Shown piece by piece: positions 6,803 to 10,049 of a stretch of DNA of 10,049 nt; the stretch's first letter is position 1, and each line of letters opens with the position of its first letter. Location: assembly GCA_035347995.1 (NCBI GenBank), contig DAOPQD010000106.1:1-10049 (forward strand), read 5' to 3'. A program made the translations under genes and the position numbers. The notes under the pieces were generated by a model. The model made no database searches and was not told the origin of the DNA. It was given only the letters and a program-made list of their open reading frames with translations. This stretch comes from JAAZNO01 sp012798275 (GTDB lineage Bacteria > Chloroflexota > Anaerolineae > B4-G1 > SLSP01).

Positions 6803-7807
6803 GGTCTGGCCAGGGACGCCAGCGGGGCTAAAATCACGGACAGCGACACTCGCTACTATCCCTATGGCGTGACGCGGCCCGGACTGGCAGGGACGGCCTT
6901 GCCCACCGATCGGCGCTTCACCGGTCAGAGGAACGAGAGCGGCTTGGGATTTTACGACTATAACGCTCGCCAGTATGACGCGACCCTGGGGAGATTCCTG
7001 CAGGCGGATACGCTCGTGCCGGAGCCGGGGAATCCGCAGAGCCTGAACCGGTATGCGTATACGCTCAACAATCCGCTCAGGTATACGGATCCCAGCGGGC
7101 ACGCAAGTAACGATGGTGGGCTAGAACCCGGTGCTAGCACCAATGCCCAGACCCAACTGCGGCATGAGCAGCTGGAAAACTACCGACTTATGCAGCGCTT
7201 ACTCCATCAACGGCGTTGGAATGAGTTGAGGGATTTTGCTCGCCTCATGCATAGCATTCAACCTGGTAGCATTGGTGTACTCGAACCACATGGCGGCTAT
7301 CAGCATTCTGGGTTGGGTAACGTGGGACATGCTGTAGTGGGGGCGGGAGAAGGAGTATTCATCGGCACTGGCGGGGCAAGAGACACACGAGGCGTGTATA
7401 TGTCTTCTGCGGCAGCGATATGGAATGACCAGGAGTGGCGTGAAGGATTGGCGATCTATGAAGTGCAAGGGCTCAAGGCTTCGGGACGGCAAGCAGCGGC
7501 GGAATTTGCGTTGGATAGTTATGGGGCTGGCTATTCATATGCAGGGATAGTTACTGGGGATCGCGATGGCGGCCCGAACAAGAAATGGTACTGCAGTGAA
7601 CTTACGGTAGCGGCCCTAGAGCAGGCGGATGTTGAGTTTTACACGGTGGCGGCTTCCTCGCCTCACAATGTGCAAATCTACAAAAAATTGCACGCCCCCA
7701 CATTACCCGCTCTTATTCCTGGATATCGGACGATCGTCGAGGGTGGCTGGTGGCTAACCACAACGCCGCAAGGCAATTCCACCCCCTTAGTGCAGACCTG
7801 GCCGTGA
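6752..7807 (+). CDS. RHS core tail with papain-like (YiiX/C92-type) cysteine-peptidase tip (3' half of cassette 4)
   Basis: The frame opens at GTG 6752, but true RHS reading starts near 6800 (SVGLARDASGAKITDS), so the first 15 residues are out-of-frame filler. Residues up to 117 are the core tail (GRFLQADTLVP, NRYAYTLNNPLR, TDPSGH). The tip (118-351) has NVGHAVV with His193 and, 88 residues later, KWYCSEL with Cys281. His before Cys is the order seen in permuted NlpC/P60 or papain-like enzymes such as YiiX/YaeF (peptidase C92). These cleave peptide, amide or lipid ester bonds; the target here is unknown. The tail YRTIVEGGWW lies beyond the catalytic core. The half itself is intact and could become active again by recombination into an rhs gene. 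A lipoprotein gene follows 31 bases downstream. Fold assignment is probable. Confidence 0.75.
   Translation: MDRQHEHADQIRLRGSVGLARDASGAKITDSDTRYYPYGVTRPGLAGTALPTDRRFTGQRNESGLGFYDYNARQYDATLGRFLQADTLVPEPGNPQSLNRYAYTLNNPLRYTDPSGHASNDGGLEPGASTNAQTQLRHEQLENYRLMQRLLHQRRWNELRDFARLMHSIQPGSIGVLEPHGGYQHSGLGNVGHAVVGAGEGVFIGTGGARDTRGVYMSSAAAIWNDQEWREGLAIYEVQGLKASGRQAAAEFALDSYGAGYSYAGIVTGDRDGGPNKKWYCSELTVAALEQADVEFYTVAASSPHNVQIYKKLHAPTLPALIPGYRTIVEGGWWLTTTPQGNSTPLVQTWP
6800..7102 (+). repeat. RHS core tail copy 4
   Basis: From 6817 to about 6935 it nearly matches copies 3 and 5, including the copy 5 form CACTCGCTACTATCCC. It then switches to a distinct stretch (NESGLGFYDYNARQYDATLG). The end rejoins copy 5 in protein (NRYAYTLNNPLRYTDP) and copy 1 in DNA (CCGCTCAGGTATACGGATCC). 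This looks like a mosaic. Confidence 0.8.
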
Positions 7808-7826
7808 GGCGGTATGGACCACCTAT

Positions 7827-7833
7827 AGGGAGG
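7827..7833 (+). promoter_or_regulatory. Ribosome-binding site for the 7839 lipoprotein
   Basis: AGGGAGG lies five bases before ATG 7839, one of the strongest such sites in the window. Confidence 0.7.
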
Positions 7834-7838
7834 AAGAG

Positions 7839-8327
7839 ATGAAAAACGCAATAGTCGCAGCGTGCCTGTTAGGATTGCTGATTTCCGGATGCGTCTTCAA
7901 GCCGGTGGAAGTTGTGACGAAGGACATGGATTACGAAATAACCTGTCGGCTGCCCGTCCGCTGGGAAAGGCGTTTGGACAATTGGGACGAATGGCTGTTG
8001 CCACCTGAAGGGCAACGTTTTGTGTGGGTTTATTGCCGAACCAAATCACTGTCAACGGAACCCCGGCTTCTCCGGCGCAGGGATTTCCAGATAAGCTACA
8101 CCCTGGGAGAAACGGAGTATTATACAGCGACTCTGGTGGCACGTGGGAATAACGACATCTACATGTGGGCGCCGGACCGAGACATTATCAATGGCGGGCC
8201 ACGGAATTACGGCGGCATCACTGATGAGAGGGGCTTTGGCGACCGTTACGTCTTTGCCGTGCCCAGGCAAGCCCAGGATTTCGTGCTAGAAATCTCCGGC
8301 ATGCCACCGCTGGAACTGTCAAAGTGA
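7839..8327 (+). CDS. Small lipoprotein; candidate immunity protein to the cysteine-peptidase tip
   Basis: A 162-residue protein with a clear lipoprotein signal: hydrophobic residues 4-16 and lipobox LISGC with Cys18. The mature part looks all-beta. The run GQRFVWVYCRTKS, then LLRRRDFQISY and a Tyr-rich strand, is reminiscent of DUF4352-like immunoglobulin folds, but I would not assign that family. No catalytic motif is seen, and it is unrelated by eye to the CxxPCWxG proteins here. It directly follows the papain-like tip with its own strong ribosome-binding site, so protection against that toxin on the outer face of the membrane is the likely role, by position only. Confidence 0.7.
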   Translation: MKNAIVAACLLGLLISGCVFKPVEVVTKDMDYEITCRLPVRWERRLDNWDEWLLPPEGQRFVWVYCRTKSLSTEPRLLRRRDFQISYTLGETEYYTATLVARGNNDIYMWAPDRDIINGGPRNYGGITDERGFGDRYVFAVPRQAQDFVLEISGMPPLELSK

Positions 8328-8360
8328 CCCTGGCAGCATTGAGCCTATTGCGACCTTCAC

Positions 8361-8499
8361 GGCGGATGGTGGATTGCCTGGCAAGCGCGCAGCAAGGCTT
8401 TGACGCTCCCCGGCAACACAGCTACCGTGCGCGTGGAGCTGTTCGATTATATGACCGACGGCTGGGTGGCGCTGGATGACGTGAGCCTCACGGGATCGA
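8361..8499 (+). other. Remnant of a carbohydrate-binding-like jelly-roll domain fused to RHS
   Basis: The frame read from 8361 (GGWWIAWQARSKALTLPGN) runs into TVRVELFDYMTDGW and VALDDVSLTG, then RHS sequence starts (TKYYTLGGQRVAQRQ). The ending [WG]..LDDVSLTG is typical of the last strands of galactose-binding or CBM4/9-type beta-sandwiches. The rest of the domain is missing; a stop in the same frame lies at 8340-8342. Confidence 0.5.
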
Positions 8500-9599
8500 C
8501 GGTGACCAAGTACTACACCCTGGGCGGTCAGCGCGTCGCCCAACGGCAAGGCAGCGTGCTGACCTACCTCCACGGCGACCATCTGGGCTCGGCCAGCCTT
8601 GCCACGGACGCCAGCGGGGCTAAAATCACGGACAGCGACACTCGCTACTATCCCTATGGCGTGACGCGGCCCGGACTGGCAGGGACGGGCTTGCCCACCG
8701 ACCGGCGCTTCACCGGCCAGCGGGAGGAGGTGTCCCTGGGCTTCTACGACTACGGCGCGCGGCCGTACGCTCCCGCGCTGGGACGGTTCCTGCAGGCGGA
8801 TACCATCGTGCCGAATCCCGCCGACCCGCAGAGCCTAAATCGGTACGCGTACACGCTCAACAATCCACTGCGGTATACGGATCCGACGGGACATATTGCA
8901 AACAACCCCAACGAATTAACCCGAGCCGATGAGATATTACAAATTCTGCTAAATGACTACGGAGTGACAGTTAACAAAGATTGGGGAATGATTGGTACAG
9001 GTAATTTAAATTTAGGTTGGTGCCCTGGAAGTTGGCAATTAGCAGAATTGGAAACAGTGCTGAACGGCGTAAGCGATTTCGCCCGGCTGATGGGTGGAGC
9101 ACAGCAATTCAGGGACAATTTGGGTGGGGTGCAATTTATGCGACAGGCTATGAGCGCCCCGGGTCAGGCAACTGCACACAAAGTCTGGTTGAAGTCTATC
9201 GGGAGCGGCGGGTTTTCGGGGCAATGGGAGGGAACCTGGACTGTGGTACACGAATTGGCCCATGCCTGGGATGCCGTGAACAATTGGCAATTCTCAAAAG
9301 ACTTGGAGGATTATACCGGCGGCAAAACAACTCGCCGCGATGGCTATATCTATGGCGGCACCCCTCCAAAAGGTGCAGATGCTAATTTCACTCGTGGTGA
9401 GGACTGGGCCGAATCTGTGGCTGCATTTATCTACCCAGATACAGCGCAAGCATTTATACAGGACGTCTACAAAAGGGATCCCAAACTTCCGGATTTTCAA
9501 TATTCCAATTATTACAATTTACCCAGCGCCGCATTTGTCGCACAACAAGTTAATATGGATCCACAACAGCTGTTGTTCATGCAGGGAAATCGTTGGTGA
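8400..9599 (+). CDS. RHS core tail with HELAH zinc-peptidase toxin tip (cassette 5)
   Basis: The only start available is TTG 8400. The frame is open from 8343, and no convincing ribosome-binding site is seen, so this too is probably a displaced 3' end. Order: jelly-roll remnant (1-33), RHS core tail (YTLGGQRVAQRQ, HGDHLGSASLA, GRFLQAD, TDPTGH to about 165), then a 234-residue tip. The tip has VVHELAHAWD (His284, Glu285, His288) and, 46 residues later, RGEDWAES (Glu334, Asp335, Glu338). This gives a complete-looking zincin site with the same HEL[AG]H..[WF]D and GED[WF]A[ED] signatures as cassette 2, though the rest of the two tips differs greatly. Hence a zinc metallopeptidase toxin of the same broad group, substrate unknown. 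A CxxPCWxG protein follows 12 bases after the stop. Confidence 0.83.
   Translation: MTLPGNTATVRVELFDYMTDGWVALDDVSLTGSTVTKYYTLGGQRVAQRQGSVLTYLHGDHLGSASLATDASGAKITDSDTRYYPYGVTRPGLAGTGLPTDRRFTGQREEVSLGFYDYGARPYAPALGRFLQADTIVPNPADPQSLNRYAYTLNNPLRYTDPTGHIANNPNELTRADEILQILLNDYGVTVNKDWGMIGTGNLNLGWCPGSWQLAELETVLNGVSDFARLMGGAQQFRDNLGGVQFMRQAMSAPGQATAHKVWLKSIGSGGFSGQWEGTWTVVHELAHAWDAVNNWQFSKDLEDYTGGKTTRRDGYIYGGTPPKGADANFTRGEDWAESVAAFIYPDTAQAFIQDVYKRDPKLPDFQYSNYYNLPSAAFVAQQVNMDPQQLLFMQGNRW
8500..8894 (+). repeat. RHS core tail copy 5
   Basis: Its first part (8568-8803) is nearly identical to copy 3. Its YAPALGRF and TIVPNPADPQSLNRY follow copy 1, and its NRYAYTLNNPLRYTDP follows copy 4. Homology ends at TDPTG (8891). 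This patchwork is what repeated exchange among the copies would leave. Confidence 0.85.
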
Positions 9600-9606
9600 A
9601 GGTGAG
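9599..9606 (+). promoter_or_regulatory. Ribosome-binding site for the 9612 gene
   Basis: AAGGTGAG lies five bases before ATG 9612 and begins at the last base of the cassette 5 stop. It favours ATG 9612 over the in-frame GTG 9606, which lies partly within it. Confidence 0.6.
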
Positions 9607-9611
9607 TGCCA

Positions 9612-10013
9612 ATGATCAAGATAAGTCTGAATCGCAGAACAGTTCGTCTGTTGCTCGTTGGCTTGATTGTCATAGTCATTCTCGGTCTAGGATATGACCT
9701 TGGTCAGCAGTACTCAGCGCGCCAAGAGGGAATGACGAAAGGGTTGCTGACAGGAGTCCCCTGCGCACCGCCGTGTTGGCAAGGATTTACTCCTGGAACG
9801 GTGGCGGAGAAAACAGCTGTGCTTCGGCGCCTTCGACGAATGCCTGGTGTTGGTGAAGTGTGGGTAAGAGAATTACCGAGGGAAACAATCATCAAATGGT
9901 TCTGGAATAACAACCCGCTGCTAAATGTTTTCTTACCACCCTGGCCTGGTTACAACAGCATTATCCTGAGTAATAAAGGCGTGATCAATGGTATGATACC
10001 ACTGGCAAAATAA
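9612..10013 (+). CDS. Membrane-anchored CxxPCWxG-family protein, short form; candidate immunity protein to cassette 5
   Basis: A 133-residue protein. A basic start (NRRTVR) and one long hydrophobic helix at about 11-29 form an uncleaved anchor: there is no lipobox Cys, unlike the relative at 4185. A short linker leads to C51-A-P-P-C55-W-Q-G-F-T-P-G, the same CxxPCWxG.TPG motif as in the 4185 lipoprotein (there starting at C101). It stops soon after IILSNKGVINGM, about where the 3-566 product has its VVRDGIIEVIV strand. It therefore lacks the Y.L.Q.L..YG.P segment and the C-terminal EEFYETF.QP block. It is either a natural short form or cut by the TAA at 10011. It follows the second HEXXH tip by 12 bases. 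The last 36 bases of the window hold no further gene that I can see. Confidence 0.72.
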   Translation: MIKISLNRRTVRLLLVGLIVIVILGLGYDLGQQYSARQEGMTKGLLTGVPCAPPCWQGFTPGTVAEKTAVLRRLRRMPGVGEVWVRELPRETIIKWFWNNNPLLNVFLPPWPGYNSIILSNKGVINGMIPLAK

Positions 10014-10049
10014 TACTTGAACCTTAATAATTGCAGATAAAATCATATT

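Noticed and set aside
585..8894. Repeated blocks as a CRISPR array or insertion sequences
   Set aside because: The repeated units are about 270-400 bases of protein-coding RHS sequence separated by coding tips. There are no short regular repeats with spacers, no transposase and no terminal inverted repeats.

Overview
The window is an array of polymorphic-toxin cassettes. Five orphan 3' ends of an RHS/YD-repeat gene lie head to tail on the + strand. Each encodes the end of the RHS core (GRFLQAD...NRY.Y...NNPLR.TDP[ST]G), then switches abruptly to an unrelated C-terminal tip, and each is followed within 0-31 bases by a small gene of the immunity type. I see no RNA genes, transposase, CRISPR array, convincing terminator or promoter, and no gene-free stretch over 300 bases. 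The source is probably a Chloroflexota bacterium (Anaerolineae/Caldilineae-like). This is a judgement from the style of the RHS core, a YFPLVLQ motif that I recall from secreted proteins of that phylum, and the CxxPCWxG lipoproteins; no phylogenetic marker is present.

Layout. (0) 3-566: C-terminal part of a CxxPCWxG-family protein whose partner toxin would lie upstream. (1) 585-1511: RHS tail plus a His-His nuclease-like tip, overlapping by ATGA with a cytoplasmic double-CxxC protein resembling the SitI6 family (1508-2413). (2) 2410-4170: the longest RHS fragment, with several YD repeats and an HELGH zinc-peptidase tip, then a CxxPCWxG lipoprotein (4185-5072). (3) 5188-6195: RHS tail plus a hydrophobic tip of unknown activity, then a four-helix membrane protein (6207-6584). 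(4) 6600-7807: an RHS fragment broken by a deletion/frameshift near 6800, whose downstream half carries a papain-like (YiiX/C92-type) Cys-His tip, then a lipoprotein (7839-8327). (5) 8343-9599: end of a jelly-roll/carbohydrate-binding-like domain, RHS tail and a second HEXXH zinc-peptidase tip, then a membrane-anchored CxxPCWxG protein (9612-10013).

How they work together (inference from known Rhs/CDI biology). A full-length rhs gene outside the window would carry one active tip. The orphan cassettes share the core tail nearly base for base, so recombination could swap in a new tip together with its protector. Most cassettes lack a start codon for their RHS part, which suits silent donor modules; the immunity genes mostly have good ribosome-binding sites. 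The type of each predicted immunity protein fits its tip: cytoplasmic for the nuclease-like tip, surface-anchored for the peptidases, multi-spanning for the hydrophobic tip. The strongest new point is that both zinc-peptidase tips are followed by members of one CxxPCWxG family. This suggests an undescribed toxin-immunity pair and predicts a third peptidase tip just upstream of the window.
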